DNA of 44,073 nucleotides. Source: Pseudomonadota bacterium (GTDB taxonomy: Bacteria; Pseudomonadota; Alphaproteobacteria; Rhizobiales; Hyphomicrobiaceae). The DNA is taken from assembly GCA_023430315.1 (NCBI GenBank), contig JAEZAW010000180.1, forward strand, positions 1-44,073, given 5' to 3'. Position numbers and translations under genes: made by a program. Below are positions 18,324-27,003 of the stretch, one piece after another (position 1 is the first letter of the stretch; each line of letters starts with the position of its first letter). The notes under the pieces were generated by a model. That model saw only the letters and a program-made list of their open reading frames with translations, did not search any database and was not told where the DNA came from.

Positions 18324-19229
18324 ATGGTCCATTTGCGATCCCCGAGGAAACGTCAGATCGGCGCCGCGCTCGTCGCTGCCTCGGCGTTGTTTGGCGTCGA
18401 TGGCGCCAACGCCCACCCGCACGTCTTCGTGACGACAGAAACGACCGTGCTCTACGAGAACGGTACGATCATCGGGCTCAGGCAGAAATGGTCGTTCGAC
18501 GATTTCTACACGTCCATGGCCATCCAGGGCCTCGATACGAACAATGACGGCACCTATGACCGCAGCGAGCTCGAAGAGCTTGCCAAGGTCAACATGGAAG
18601 GCCTCAAGGAGTTCGAATACTTCACGACGGCGCGGCTCTCGGGCGAGAAGCTGAAGTTCGAAGCGCCAAAGGATTTTTGGCTCGAGCACGCCGATGCCCC
18701 AGAGGGCGCGGTCGAAGTCACCATGAAGACCGGCGATGCGGCCTTCGAGGGCACGGGCGTCGCGATGCCCAAGAAGGAAGCCGAGCAGCCAGGCTTTTTC
18801 GCGCGCATCTGGAACTGGCTTTTCGGAAGCTCAAAGGATGCTCCCGCAGCAACTACCGAGAAGCCGGCAGAGCGAGAAAAAGTGCTGAGCCTCCATTTCA
18901 CGCTGCCGCTCGCCCAGCCCGTTCTGGCTGACGCTCCGGGCTTCGATTTCACGGTCGCCGATCCGAGCTTCTATATCGCCTTCCAGATGGCGGAGAAGGA
19001 TCCTGTTGTCCTGGGCGCCGGTGCGCCGACAGGCTGCCGGGCGACGATCGGTGAGGTTGCCGCCCCGACGCCGCCGACGGCCGAGGACGTCGCAAAATCC
19101 GCAGCTCAGCCCAATCCCGCCGCCGACGTGAGTAAGCTCGGCGATGCTTTTGCCCAGCAGTTCGGCAGCCAGTCGGTCGGCTTCGGCTCGGCGATGGCAG
19201 CCAAGATCACCTGCGGACCACCCTCATGA
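18324..19229 (+). CDS. DUF1007 periplasmic protein, partner of NicO transporter
   Basis: The 301-residue exported protein has a basic N-terminus (HLRSPRKRQ), a hydrophobic core and a signal-peptidase site after GANA, so the mature chain starts HPHVFV, as is typical of DUF1007. The acidic DTNNDGTYDRSELEELA segment resembles an EF-hand-like loop and may bind a metal. Family members are coded next to or fused with NicO/RcnA-type Ni/Co transporters, and the NicO gene here overlaps the stop codon. An auxiliary role in metal delivery or sensing is inferred. ATG at 18324 has GGAGGCTGGAG ahead; an in-frame upstream extension lacks a signal-peptide-compatible start. Confidence 0.88.
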   Translation: MVHLRSPRKRQIGAALVAASALFGVDGANAHPHVFVTTETTVLYENGTIIGLRQKWSFDDFYTSMAIQGLDTNNDGTYDRSELEELAKVNMEGLKEFEYFTTARLSGEKLKFEAPKDFWLEHADAPEGAVEVTMKTGDAAFEGTGVAMPKKEAEQPGFFARIWNWLFGSSKDAPAATTEKPAEREKVLSLHFTLPLAQPVLADAPGFDFTVADPSFYIAFQMAEKDPVVLGAGAPTGCRATIGEVAAPTPPTAEDVAKSAAQPNPAADVSKLGDAFAQQFGSQSVGFGSAMAAKITCGPPS

Positions 19230-20398
19230 TCGCATCCGCTCTCCAACCTTCCACCGCGATGTGGCGCACATTGGCGTGCGCGTTCCTCTTCATCGCTCTC
19301 ATCGTGCCGGGTGTGGGTGCGCTCGCGCAGACGCCGAGTGCGCCGCCAGCGACCGCGCCGAAGAGCTTCCTGCCACCCACCAAGGCCGCTGAGCAGCCAA
19401 CCGGCATCGCCGGGCGCGCGTACGCTTGGCTGATGACCAAGCAATCCGAGATCAACCGCCGCCTCGCGACTGCCGTGCGCGAGATCCGCACGGGTGATCC
19501 ATGGTTCGCGACGCTCGTGCTGGCAGGTCTGAGCTTCGCTTATGGTGTGATCCATGCTGCCGGTCCTGGGCACGGCAAAGCGGTCATCTCATCCTATGTG
19601 CTCGCCAACGAGCAGACCGTCCGCCGCGGCATCGCGCTGTCGTTTCTCGCAGCGGCTTTTCAGGGACTTTCGGCACTGATCGTCGTCGGCATTCTGGTCG
19701 TGATCCTGAGCGCGACCGGCATGACCATGAAATCGACCGAAGCCTGGCTCGAGACCCTGAGCTGGGGGCTCGTGGCCGTGGTCGGCGCATGGCTGCTCTA
19801 CACGCAGATCAAGGCTGCATGGCCGAAGCCGGCGGCGGCCGGCCATACGCACGCGCATGGCCATGACCACGGCCATCATCATCATCATGATGGGCACGAT
19901 CACCATGGCCACGCTCACGCCCGCAGCCACGATCACGGGCACGCGCACGGTCACGGTCATTCGCACGCGCACCACCATCATGATCATGACCACGTGCACG
20001 CCGCCGACGGGAGCTGCTGTAGTCACGCTCACATGCCCGATCCGAGCCAGCTTCAGGGCCCGTGGTCATGGCGGCAGGCCTTCGCGATCGCCTTCGCCGT
20101 CGGCATTCGTCCCTGCACGGGCGCGATCCTCGTGCTCGTCTTCGCGATCAGCCAGGGTCTGATGTGGGCCGGTGTCTTCGCAACGTTCGCCATGGCCATC
20201 GGCACAGCCATCACCGTCTCGTTCCTGGCGGCGCTCGCGGTCGGCTCGCGCGAGCTCGCCATGCGGCTCGGCGGGGGCAAGGAGAGCGTGTGGGGCGCAC
20301 GCGTACGCACGGCGGCCGGCATCGGCGGCGCAGGCCTCGTCCTCGGGCTCGGCCTCGTCCTCATGGTCGGCTCGCTGCAGGGCACGAACGTGTTCTGA
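19226..20398 (+). CDS. NicO/RcnA-family nickel/cobalt transporter with His-rich loop
   Basis: A 390-residue polytopic membrane protein. An N-terminal span or signal is followed by family motifs GVIHAAGPGHGKAVISSY and, after the loop, GIRPCTGAILVLVFA. Between spans about 3 and 4 lies a hydrophilic segment (residues about 206-272) with more than 30 His residues, mostly His-Asp-Gly-Ala-His patterns, plus a Cys pair (SCCSHAH). RcnA-like proteins export Ni/Co and use such loops to bind metal. The gene overlaps the DUF1007 gene (ATGA at 19226-19229). Exporter versus importer is not settled by sequence. CAGGCGC/GCGCCTG (20412-20437) and GCTGGC/GCCAGC (20427-20442) hairpins follow the gene. Confidence 0.92.
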   Translation: MIASALQPSTAMWRTLACAFLFIALIVPGVGALAQTPSAPPATAPKSFLPPTKAAEQPTGIAGRAYAWLMTKQSEINRRLATAVREIRTGDPWFATLVLAGLSFAYGVIHAAGPGHGKAVISSYVLANEQTVRRGIALSFLAAAFQGLSALIVVGILVVILSATGMTMKSTEAWLETLSWGLVAVVGAWLLYTQIKAAWPKPAAAGHTHAHGHDHGHHHHHDGHDHHGHAHARSHDHGHAHGHGHSHAHHHHDHDHVHAADGSCCSHAHMPDPSQLQGPWSWRQAFAIAFAVGIRPCTGAILVLVFAISQGLMWAGVFATFAMAIGTAITVSFLAALAVGSRELAMRLGGGKESVWGARVRTAAGIGGAGLVLGLGLVLMVGSLQGTNVF

Positions 20399-20499
20399 GG
20401 CCCAGCGCCGTCAGGCGCGTTCTGAGGCTGGCGCCTGCCAGCGTCCATGCTAAGACAGTCCCGCCATCATCAACATTCAGCGTGAGGAAGCGCGTCACC

Positions 20500-20847
20500 A
20501 TGGCCCTTATCAGACACGAGTCCGCCGGCATTCTCTCCAAGGCCGTCGAGGCGAACGGTTTCGTCTTCACTGCCGGCATCACGGCGAACGACCGCAACAA
20601 GGACATCGGCGGCCAGACCAAGGAAATCCTTGCCGAGATCGATCGCATCCTCGCGCTCGCCGGCTCCGACAAGTCGAAAGTCGTGTCGGCCACCATCTGG
20701 GTCACCGACATCCGCAACCGCGATGCCATGAACGTCGTCTGGAACGAGTGGACCGGCGGCAAGAACCTGCCCGGCCGCGCCTGCATCGAAGCGCGCCTCG
20801 CCGATCCGAAGCTGCTGGTCGAGATCGGCGTCATCGCGACCAAGTAA
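20500..20847 (+). CDS. RidA-family protein (first of a tandem pair)
   Basis: The 115-residue protein is a RidA/YjgF/UK114 member. It shows GFVFTAGITAND, the internal WVTDIRNRDAMN block and the C-terminal GRACIEARLADPKLLVEI, where the Arg corresponds to RidA Arg105 needed for enamine/imine deamination. RidA proteins hydrolyse reactive 2-aminoacrylate and related imines. It is followed 3 bp later by a paralogue and then a thioesterase. RBS GAGGAAG lies about 9 nt upstream. The sequence belongs to a side branch of the family (Rid subgroup not determined), so the substrate may differ from E. coli RidA. Confidence 0.92.
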   Translation: MALIRHESAGILSKAVEANGFVFTAGITANDRNKDIGGQTKEILAEIDRILALAGSDKSKVVSATIWVTDIRNRDAMNVVWNEWTGGKNLPGRACIEARLADPKLLVEIGVIATK

Positions 20848-20850
20848 CTC

Positions 20851-21222
20851 ATGATCATCCGTCGCGAGCTTGAGCCTCTCCTCGCCAATGTGGTGGAGGC
20901 AGGGGACATGATCTTCACGGCCGGCTGCATCGCCGACGACGAGAGCCTCGACGTCGGCGGGCAGACGCGGCAGGCGCTCGGCGATCTCGATCGCTACCTG
21001 TCCCTCTGCGGCAGCGACAAGTCGCACATTCTTCAGGTCGTGATCTGGCTATCGGACATCCGCTTTCGGGATGACATGAACGTCATCTGGAACGAGTGGA
21101 CCGGCGGCAAGAACCTGCCGGCGCGCGCTTGCGTCGAAGCGCGCATGGCGACGCCCGGCTGTCTCGTCGAGATCGCGGCGATTGCCGTCAAGAGCGGCGC
21201 GAGCAAGAAGGCACCCGCATGA
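20851..21222 (+). CDS. RidA-family protein (second of a tandem pair)
   Basis: The 123-residue paralogue of the preceding gene shares MIFTAGCIADD, GGQTRQALGDLDRYL, WLSDIRFRDDMNVIWNEWTG and ARACVEARMATPGCLVEI with it, including the carboxylate-binding Arg. The two clearly arose by tandem duplication. RidA enzymes are trimers, so a mixed trimer is conceivable. The stop overlaps the start of the thioesterase gene (ATGA at 21219-21222), tying the three into one operon. Confidence 0.92.
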   Translation: MIIRRELEPLLANVVEAGDMIFTAGCIADDESLDVGGQTRQALGDLDRYLSLCGSDKSHILQVVIWLSDIRFRDDMNVIWNEWTGGKNLPARACVEARMATPGCLVEIAAIAVKSGASKKAPA

Positions 21223-21674
21223 GCAATGTCCCTTCTGAAGGCCGGCCTGAGCCCGGGCGGCGCAACCAGTACGCGCAGTTCATGCCGGTGCAGACGCGCT
21301 GGAAGGACAATGACGTCTACGGCCACGTGAATAACGTCGAGTACTACTCGTATTTCGACACGGTCGTGAACCGGTATCTGATCGATCCCGGCGGCCTCGA
21401 TTTCCATACCGCGCCGATCGTCGGCATCATGGCCGAGACGATGTGTCGCTTCCACCGCTCGTTCGCCTATCCGGAGGCGATCGACGCCGGCCTGAGGGTC
21501 GGCCGGCTCGGGAAATCGTCCGTCCGCTACGAGGTCGGACTATTCGGCGAGGGCGAGGATGAGGCCCGCGTGGAAGGCCATCTCGTGCATGTTTTCGTCG
21601 AGCGGGCGACCAACAAGCCCGTGCCGATTCCGGCCGGCATCCGCGCGGCGCTGGAGCGCCTCGTGGTCGCCTGA
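21219..21674 (+). CDS. Hotdog-fold acyl-CoA thioesterase (4HBT family)
   Basis: The 151-residue protein is a 4-hydroxybenzoyl-CoA-thioesterase-like hotdog enzyme. The active-site block RWKDNDVYGHVNNVEYYSYF places the catalytic Asp at residue 32 and the HVNN turn just after. Overlap with the RidA pair suggests a shared catabolic or damage-control route that makes both reactive imines and CoA thioesters, but this is inference. The preceding basic segment is atypically long for the family. ACCCG/CGGGT at 21676-21691 directly follows the stop. Confidence 0.88.
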   Translation: MSNVPSEGRPEPGRRNQYAQFMPVQTRWKDNDVYGHVNNVEYYSYFDTVVNRYLIDPGGLDFHTAPIVGIMAETMCRFHRSFAYPEAIDAGLRVGRLGKSSVRYEVGLFGEGEDEARVEGHLVHVFVERATNKPVPIPAGIRAALERLVVA

Positions 21675-21675
21675 T

Positions 21676-21780
21676 ACCCGTCCGAACGGGTCAAGTCCGG
21701 CGGCCTGATCCTGGAAGCATTCCAACGGAATGCGGTGCACTGTAGCTTCCGCGCCATAGCATCGTCTTGACCAAATCAGG
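21676..21780. repeat. Nested inverted repeats between thioesterase and secreted-protein genes
   Basis: Several stems fall in 105 bp: ACCCG/CGGGT (21676-21691), GGTCAAG (21689-21695) with CTTGACC (21766-21772), CCTGAT (21704-21709) with ATCAGG (21775-21780), GGAAGC (21713-21718) with GCTTCC (21745-21750), and GCATTCC-AAC-GGAATGC (21717-21733). The long pairs cross, so they are mutually exclusive or form a pseudoknot. This looks like a dispersed palindromic element or a structured RNA. Confidence 0.45.
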
Positions 21781-21858
21781 CATGTTCTCAGCGGGCAGAT
21801 GGAGTCGGTCCGCACGCATCGGCCGTTGCGGGCAACTCGCAATGGGCTGGGAAACATC

Positions 21859-22257
21859 ATGAAGCGTATGTGCTTGGTGGCCGCGGGAACGGCCGTGCTG
21901 ATTGGGCTCGCCGGAACGCCGGCGCTTGTTCAGGCTCAGGAGACCGGGCTTGCCTCGATCCATTCCTGGGTAGCTGTCGGACGCAAGACGTGCATGGAAA
22001 CGCACACCCACGACGGGAACGGCACCGGCAAGACCAAGAAGGATGCCGAAAAGGCGGCCATCCAGAACTGGGAGTCGTTCACAGCCTGGGAATACGGCTC
22101 GCCCTGGGGTCGCTACAGCGAGTCGGTAGGCAAGGTCGTTAACTGTGATAAGACGACGACCTCCGACTTCAGTTGCCATGTGAACAGTCGGCCGTGCAAA
22201 AGCAGCAGAAGCGTTGCAGTTCGCAAGGCTAAGGCCAAGCCGCCTGCAAAGCCCTGA
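21859..22257 (+). CDS. Small exported cysteine-containing protein of unknown function
   Basis: A 132-residue protein with a clear signal peptide (MKRMCLVAAGTAVLIGLAG, cleavage probably after VQAQ). The mature part is about 105 residues and holds four Cys (KTCMET, VNCDK, FSCHV, RPCKS) that could make two disulfides, one of them in a C-terminal lysine/arginine-rich tail. No known domain is recognised. Similar small exported proteins with an Ala-Ala-(x)-Trp core (AAIQNWESFTAWEYG) occur in Hyphomicrobiales, from memory. An in-frame extension to 21799 would bury the signal peptide, so the ATG at 21859 is used. Followed 24 bp later by trkH. Confidence 0.75.
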   Translation: MKRMCLVAAGTAVLIGLAGTPALVQAQETGLASIHSWVAVGRKTCMETHTHDGNGTGKTKKDAEKAAIQNWESFTAWEYGSPWGRYSESVGKVVNCDKTTTSDFSCHVNSRPCKSSRSVAVRKAKAKPPAKP

Positions 22258-22281
22258 CGTCGTCCGTCGACGGGGACCCCG

Positions 22282-23727
22282 TTGATCCAGTTTCGCCCCA
22301 TCCTTCTGGCCCTCGGCCTGATGGTCTGTCTCGTGGCTGTGGCGATGCTGCTTCCCATGGCCGTCGACTACGCGGACGGCCACTCGAGCGGACTCGTGTT
22401 CGCCATATCGGCACTCGTCACGCTCTTCATCGGCGTGCTCATGGTGCTCTTCGCCTACACCCCCCGTCCTCCACGTACGGGCCTTCGCGAAGCATTTCTT
22501 CTCACGACTCTGTGCTGGACCGTCGTGCCAGTGTTTGGCGCCGTGCCGTTCGTCGGCCTGGGATTGCCGCCGGCGGATGCATTCTTCGAGACGGTCTCCG
22601 GGCTCACCACGACCGGCGCCACCGTGATCACCAATCTCGATAACCAGCCTCGCGGTATTCTGCTCTGGCGCGCTTTGCTGCAGGGCATTGGAGGACTGGG
22701 CATTATCGTCGTCGCCATCCTCATCCTGCCCTTCCTAAGGATCGGCGGCATGCAGCTCTTCCAGACGGAAAGCTCGGACCGCTCGGAGAAGATCGTCCCG
22801 CGCGCGCGTCAGCTTGTAGCCTCCATTTGCGGTGTCTTCATTGGTTTGGTTCTCGCGTGCGCCACCGTTTTCATGATTTTGGGCATGACGCCATTCGACG
22901 CCATCTGCCATGCACTGCCCACCATATCTACGGGAGGCTTCTCGACCCATGATCAGAGCTTTGGCCACTTCGAGTCCGCTGCCCTTCATTGGGCCGCCAT
23001 CTTCTTCATGATCTGCGGCGCCCTGCCCTTCGTACTATTTATCAAGACCAGCCGCGGTGATGCGTGGTGCCTATGGCGGGACCAACAGGTGCGCGGCATC
23101 CTGACATTGCTGTTCACGGCCTCTATGGTCCTGGCGATCTGGCTGACGCTCACCAAGCATCTGCATTTTTCCGATGCCATGCGCCTGGCCACATTCAATG
23201 TCGTATCGGTGGTCACGACAACGGGGTTCACGAGCGCTGACTATGCGAGCTGGGGTCCCTTTGCCGTCGGCGTATTCTTCATCCTGTTGTTCGTCGGCGG
23301 CTGCTCGGGCTCGACGTCAGGCGGCATCAAGATCTACCGCCTGCAGGTAGCTTCTCTGCTCACCCGCAGCCACTTGCTACACCTCATCAGCCCGCACCGG
23401 ATCGTAACACTCCTCTACAACGGCCGGCGACTGCCCGAGGACGTCCCTTTCTCCGTCGTTGCGTTCCTCGCGCTCTACATGACGACGATCGGCCTGTTTA
23501 CCGTCGTACTCACGGCCATGGGACTAGACCTCGTGACCGCGCTTTCGAGCGCCGCGACGGCTGTGTCCAATGTCGGCCCGGGCCTCGGAGAAATCGTCGG
23601 TCCGTCGGGCACGTTCGCGACGTTGCCGACAGGCGCGAAGTGGGTACTCTCGGCCGCGATGCTGCTCGGACGCCTCGAGCTGTTCACCGTGCTCGTGCTC
23701 TTCCGGCCGGAATTCTGGCGGAGCTGA
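22282..23727 (+). CDS. trkH: TrkH-family potassium uptake protein, TTG start
   Basis: The 481-residue membrane protein has the four TrkH selectivity-loop segments in order: SGLTTTGATV, TISTGGFSTHD, TTTGFTSADYA and AVSNVGPGLG, plus the GGCSGSTSGGIKIYR block. It is the ion-conducting subunit of the Trk K+ uptake system, gated by cytoplasmic TrkA. No ATG or GTG exists upstream of the conserved N-terminus between the preceding stop (22255-22257) and 22320, so TTG at 22282 is the only reasonable start; an internal ATG at 22321 would remove part of the first helix. No trkA gene is in the window. Confidence 0.94.
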   Translation: MIQFRPILLALGLMVCLVAVAMLLPMAVDYADGHSSGLVFAISALVTLFIGVLMVLFAYTPRPPRTGLREAFLLTTLCWTVVPVFGAVPFVGLGLPPADAFFETVSGLTTTGATVITNLDNQPRGILLWRALLQGIGGLGIIVVAILILPFLRIGGMQLFQTESSDRSEKIVPRARQLVASICGVFIGLVLACATVFMILGMTPFDAICHALPTISTGGFSTHDQSFGHFESAALHWAAIFFMICGALPFVLFIKTSRGDAWCLWRDQQVRGILTLLFTASMVLAIWLTLTKHLHFSDAMRLATFNVVSVVTTTGFTSADYASWGPFAVGVFFILLFVGGCSGSTSGGIKIYRLQVASLLTRSHLLHLISPHRIVTLLYNGRRLPEDVPFSVVAFLALYMTTIGLFTVVLTAMGLDLVTALSSAATAVSNVGPGLGEIVGPSGTFATLPTGAKWVLSAAMLLGRLELFTVLVLFRPEFWRS

Positions 23728-23763
23728 GCCCGTAGCTCCCGTCCCTCCAAGTTCTTTCAGATC

Positions 23764-25836
23764 TCAGCCCGTCACCGGCACGGGCCCGCGCATGCGCTGC
23801 ATCGAGTGTGCTGCAACGAAGAGCAACGCCGCGAGGATGACGTTGTATCCGACGTGCAGCCCAAGTGCGGGTAGCAGCGGCACGTAGCCCGCAACGTCGA
23901 TGCCGATGATCGGCTTCACGATTGCCGCGACGACAGTCGGTAGAACCATCAAGACGCCCGCAATCGCAAACAGTGCCGTCTCAGTCCCGTTTGTGCGCGT
24001 GCGATAGTAGCGCTGGAAGGCGAAGGCGAGCAGTGCGATGCCGGCGCCGGTCTCGAGTGTGATCTCGAGAATATCGAACCAGTTCCCGTCTTTCGGCATC
24101 TTCATCAGCAGCCCGATTCCGAGCGGATCGAGCACGAATACGAACGGCACGAGGAATGCCGGCATCGTGTACTTCCATGACTGCAGCGTCGTCTTATAGG
24201 GATTGCCGCCGGTGATCGCCGCGGCCGCGAAGGGCGACAGCGCCGTCGGCGGCGAAACCTCCGAGAGCACGGCGTAGTAGAAGATGAACATGTGCGCGGC
24301 GAAATCGGGAACGCCGAGCTTGATGAGGGCCGGCGCGGCGATCACCGCGCAGAGGATGTAGGACGCCGTCACCGGCACGGCTAGACCGACAATCCAGACG
24401 ATCAACGACGTGTAGATCGCGGTGAGGATCAGACTGCCGCCAGCATACGTGATGATGATGTCGGCGAACTTCTGCGCGAGACCGGTGAGCGTGACGCTGC
24501 CGACGATGATGCCGGCGGCCGCGCATGTCGGCGCGACGTTCAGGACGCCGGTCGTCCCTTCCTGCAGCGCCTTGGCGAGCTTGCGCGGCCAGAGCGCCGT
24601 ATCCCAGCGGAAATAGCTGACCAGGATCGCCATCATGGTCGCCCAAAAGACGGAGAGCACGGGCGAGAAGCCCATGAGCATGAACACGACGATCGAGATC
24701 AGCGAGCCGAAGTGGAACCAGTAGCTCTTGGTGAGCCGCCAGAGCGTCCCCTCTTCGATCATGAGATCGCTGCCGCTCGCGCCGTACTTCTTGGCATCGA
24801 GCTCGACCATGACGAAGATGCCGAAGTAGTAGAGCAGCGTCGGAAGGATCGCCATCCAGATGACGTCGATGTACGAGATCTTGAGGTACTCGGCGATCAG
24901 GAAGGCCGCGGCACCGAGCACGGGCGGCGATATGATCGCGCCGAGACCGCCCGCTGCCAGCAGGCCGCCGGCCGCGTTCTTCTCATAGCCGGCCTTGGCG
25001 AGCATGGGATGCGCGACCGTGCCGATCGTGACGGTCGTTGCGACGCCGGAGCCCGATGGTCCGCCCATGAGGAAGGACGACAGCACCACGGCACGCCCGG
25101 CGGAGTTGCGCCGTCCGCCCATGGCCGCGAACGAGAAGTCGATGAAGAACTTGCCGGCGCCCGAGGCCTGCAGGATGGCGCCGAAGATCGTGAAGAGAAT
25201 GATCAGACTCGACGAGACGTCGACGGCGGAGCCGAAGATGCCTTCGAGCGTCATGTAGAGGTGCGCGACGAGGCGGTCGACGTCGTAGCCGCGGTGCGTC
25301 CAGGGCGCCGGCAGATACTTGCCGTAGATGGCATAGAGCACAAAGGCGATGGCGACGATGGGCATGATGATGCCAGTCGTCCGCCGCGTGGCCTCGAGCA
25401 CGAGTGCAATGAAGAGGACACCGACCCAGACTTGGACGGGCGTTGGCGCCGTGGCGTAGTCGCCGAAATCCGCGCCTTGCGCGAGAATGTAAATTACGGT
25501 CCCGGCAGCGGCAGCGGCGAAGATCCAGTCCCACCAGCGGATCTGGTCGCGATAGCGGGCGGCGATCGGAAACAGCAGGAAGACGAGGACGAGCACGATG
25601 CCGACGTGGCCGGGGCGCAGGATGTGCGTCGGAACGATGTCGTAAGCCGCATAGAGATGGAACAGCGTCGAGGCAATGGCGATGCCGGTGATGAAGTAGC
25701 CGACCCAGCCGCCAACGCGATTGAATGCCCCCTCCTCCTCCTCGATGAACTTCTCAACGGCCTTGCGGGCGTCTTCGCTCATCTCTGCAGATGCCGGTCC
25801 TTGCGCCGCTGCGACGCTCCCCTGCTCCTGGCTCAT
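23764..25836 (-). CDS. TAXI-type TRAP transporter, fused small and large permease subunits
   Basis: A 690-residue protein with a cytoplasmic acidic N-terminus (EKFIEEEEGAFNRVGGW), four spans of a DctQ-like small subunit and then the 12-span DctM-like large subunit containing GGPSGSGVATTVTIGTVAHP and PTCAAAGIIVGSVTLTG. This fusion is typical of TRAP systems using TAXI solute receptors, and the receptor gene lies just upstream. It imports an organic anion with Na+ or H+. RBS AAGGAG is 6 nt from ATG 25836. It is convergent with trkH. The substrate (glutamate, other carboxylates) is not determined by sequence. Confidence 0.95.
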   Translation of the reverse strand: MSQEQGSVAAAQGPASAEMSEDARKAVEKFIEEEEGAFNRVGGWVGYFITGIAIASTLFHLYAAYDIVPTHILRPGHVGIVLVLVFLLFPIAARYRDQIRWWDWIFAAAAAGTVIYILAQGADFGDYATAPTPVQVWVGVLFIALVLEATRRTTGIIMPIVAIAFVLYAIYGKYLPAPWTHRGYDVDRLVAHLYMTLEGIFGSAVDVSSSLIILFTIFGAILQASGAGKFFIDFSFAAMGGRRNSAGRAVVLSSFLMGGPSGSGVATTVTIGTVAHPMLAKAGYEKNAAGGLLAAGGLGAIISPPVLGAAAFLIAEYLKISYIDVIWMAILPTLLYYFGIFVMVELDAKKYGASGSDLMIEEGTLWRLTKSYWFHFGSLISIVVFMLMGFSPVLSVFWATMMAILVSYFRWDTALWPRKLAKALQEGTTGVLNVAPTCAAAGIIVGSVTLTGLAQKFADIIITYAGGSLILTAIYTSLIVWIVGLAVPVTASYILCAVIAAPALIKLGVPDFAAHMFIFYYAVLSEVSPPTALSPFAAAAITGGNPYKTTLQSWKYTMPAFLVPFVFVLDPLGIGLLMKMPKDGNWFDILEITLETGAGIALLAFAFQRYYRTRTNGTETALFAIAGVLMVLPTVVAAIVKPIIGIDVAGYVPLLPALGLHVGYNVILAALLFVAAHSMQRMRGPVPVTG

Positions 25837-25889
25837 TGAGTGCTCCTTCCCAGCTCAGAGGCGTCGTCGTGCGCCCGGCTCTTACAGGC

Positions 25890-25923
25890 AAAGCCGCCGG
25901 CGCTTCACGCTCCGGCGGCTTTT
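25890..25923 (-). terminator. Strong intercistronic hairpin between TAXI receptor and permease
   Basis: AAAGCCGCCGG (25890-25900) pairs perfectly with CCGGCGGCTTT (25912-25922), with an 11-nt loop. On the minus transcript it sits about 20 nt after the receptor stop, and only three Us close the stem, so read-through is likely. Hairpins here commonly protect the receptor mRNA end or attenuate permease transcription, giving more receptor than permease. Confidence 0.7.
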
Positions 25924-25943
25924 CGATTCTGGACGAGACGAGA

Positions 25944-26906
25944 TCAGTCGACCTTGATGCCTTTTTCGGCGAAGTACTTGAGCGCGCCGGGATGGAACGG
26001 GACGCCCGCCTTGGCCTTGGTCTGGTTCTCGGCCTTGATGTTCAAGGCTTCCTTGTGCGTAAGCGCCAGCTCCTCGCGCTTCTCCAGCATCAGCTTGGTG
26101 AGCTGATAAGCGAGATCAGCCGGCATGCTCGCATTGACCGCCATGATGTTCCAGACGGCCACGTTCTTGTTGTCGGTCTCCTGCCCGCCATAAGTCCCCT
26201 TCGGGATGACGGTCGCCGAATAGATGTTGCCGTACTTGGCGACCATCTTGTCGACGTTCTGCGCGATGTCGAGCATGCGGATTTTCACGCCTGGCGTCGC
26301 GCCGAGGTCGGTCACGGCCGCCGTCGGCAGGCCGCCGACCCAGAAGAAGGCGTCGATCTTCTTGTCCTTGATCGCGTTGACGCTCTCGGCGACGCCGAGA
26401 CGCTCACGCTTCATGTCCTTGTCCTTGTCGAGGCCGGCCGCCTCGATGACACGGAAGGCGAACACCTCGGTGGCGCTGCCCGGCGAACCGGTCGAAACGC
26501 GCTTGCCCTTGATGTCCTCGATCTTGGTGATGCCGGTGCCGTCGATGGTCACGACGTGCATATGGTTCGGGTACATGACGGTGAGCGCCTGGATCGGCAA
26601 CTTGCCACTCGTGAACTTGTCGGTGCCGTTGATGGCATCCCATGACGCGTCCACCTGGGCGAAGGCGATGTCCGCACGGCCCGAGCCGATAAGCTGCAGG
26701 TTGGCGACCGAGCCGCCCGTCACTTCCGCGGCAGCCGTCGTGTTCGGGATGTTCTTGCCGATGATGCTGGCGAACCCGCCGCCGAGCGGATAGTAAACGC
26801 CGCCCGTTCCGCCCGTGGTAATCGAAAGCTGCTTGGTCTGCGCAACAGCCGCCGCCACGCTGAATGCCACGGCCACACCTGCCGTGAGCGCAAGTAGACG
26901 CTTCAT
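25944..26906 (-). CDS. TAXI-family TRAP transporter solute-binding protein
   Basis: The 320-residue periplasmic receptor has a signal peptide (MKRLLALTAGVAVAFSVAAA, cleavage near AVAQ) and the TAXI N-terminal block ITTGGTGGVYYPLGGGFA. Other family segments are VTGGSVANLQLIGSGRADIAF and KRVSTGSPGSATEVFAFRV. It captures the ligand for the fused permease encoded next on the same strand. RBS GGAGGAAGGA lies 5 nt before the ATG, and a promoter with an overlapping palindrome lies at 27004-27055. Ligand not determined. Confidence 0.95.
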   Translation of the reverse strand: MKRLLALTAGVAVAFSVAAAVAQTKQLSITTGGTGGVYYPLGGGFASIIGKNIPNTTAAAEVTGGSVANLQLIGSGRADIAFAQVDASWDAINGTDKFTSGKLPIQALTVMYPNHMHVVTIDGTGITKIEDIKGKRVSTGSPGSATEVFAFRVIEAAGLDKDKDMKRERLGVAESVNAIKDKKIDAFFWVGGLPTAAVTDLGATPGVKIRMLDIAQNVDKMVAKYGNIYSATVIPKGTYGGQETDNKNVAVWNIMAVNASMPADLAYQLTKLMLEKREELALTHKEALNIKAENQTKAKAGVPFHPGALKYFAEKGIKVD

Positions 26907-27003
26907 TTAGATCCTTCCTCCCAAGAGACTAGTCTTCGAGGCACCTCAGCTCGCCCGGCACGCCGCCCTTCCACGTTCGTGCCGCTCTGAACAAAAGGCC
27001 GTT

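Noticed and set aside
19840..20035. CAT/CAC-rich tract as a DNA repeat or CRISPR-like array
   Set aside because: It is the coding sequence of the His-rich loop, irregular in period.
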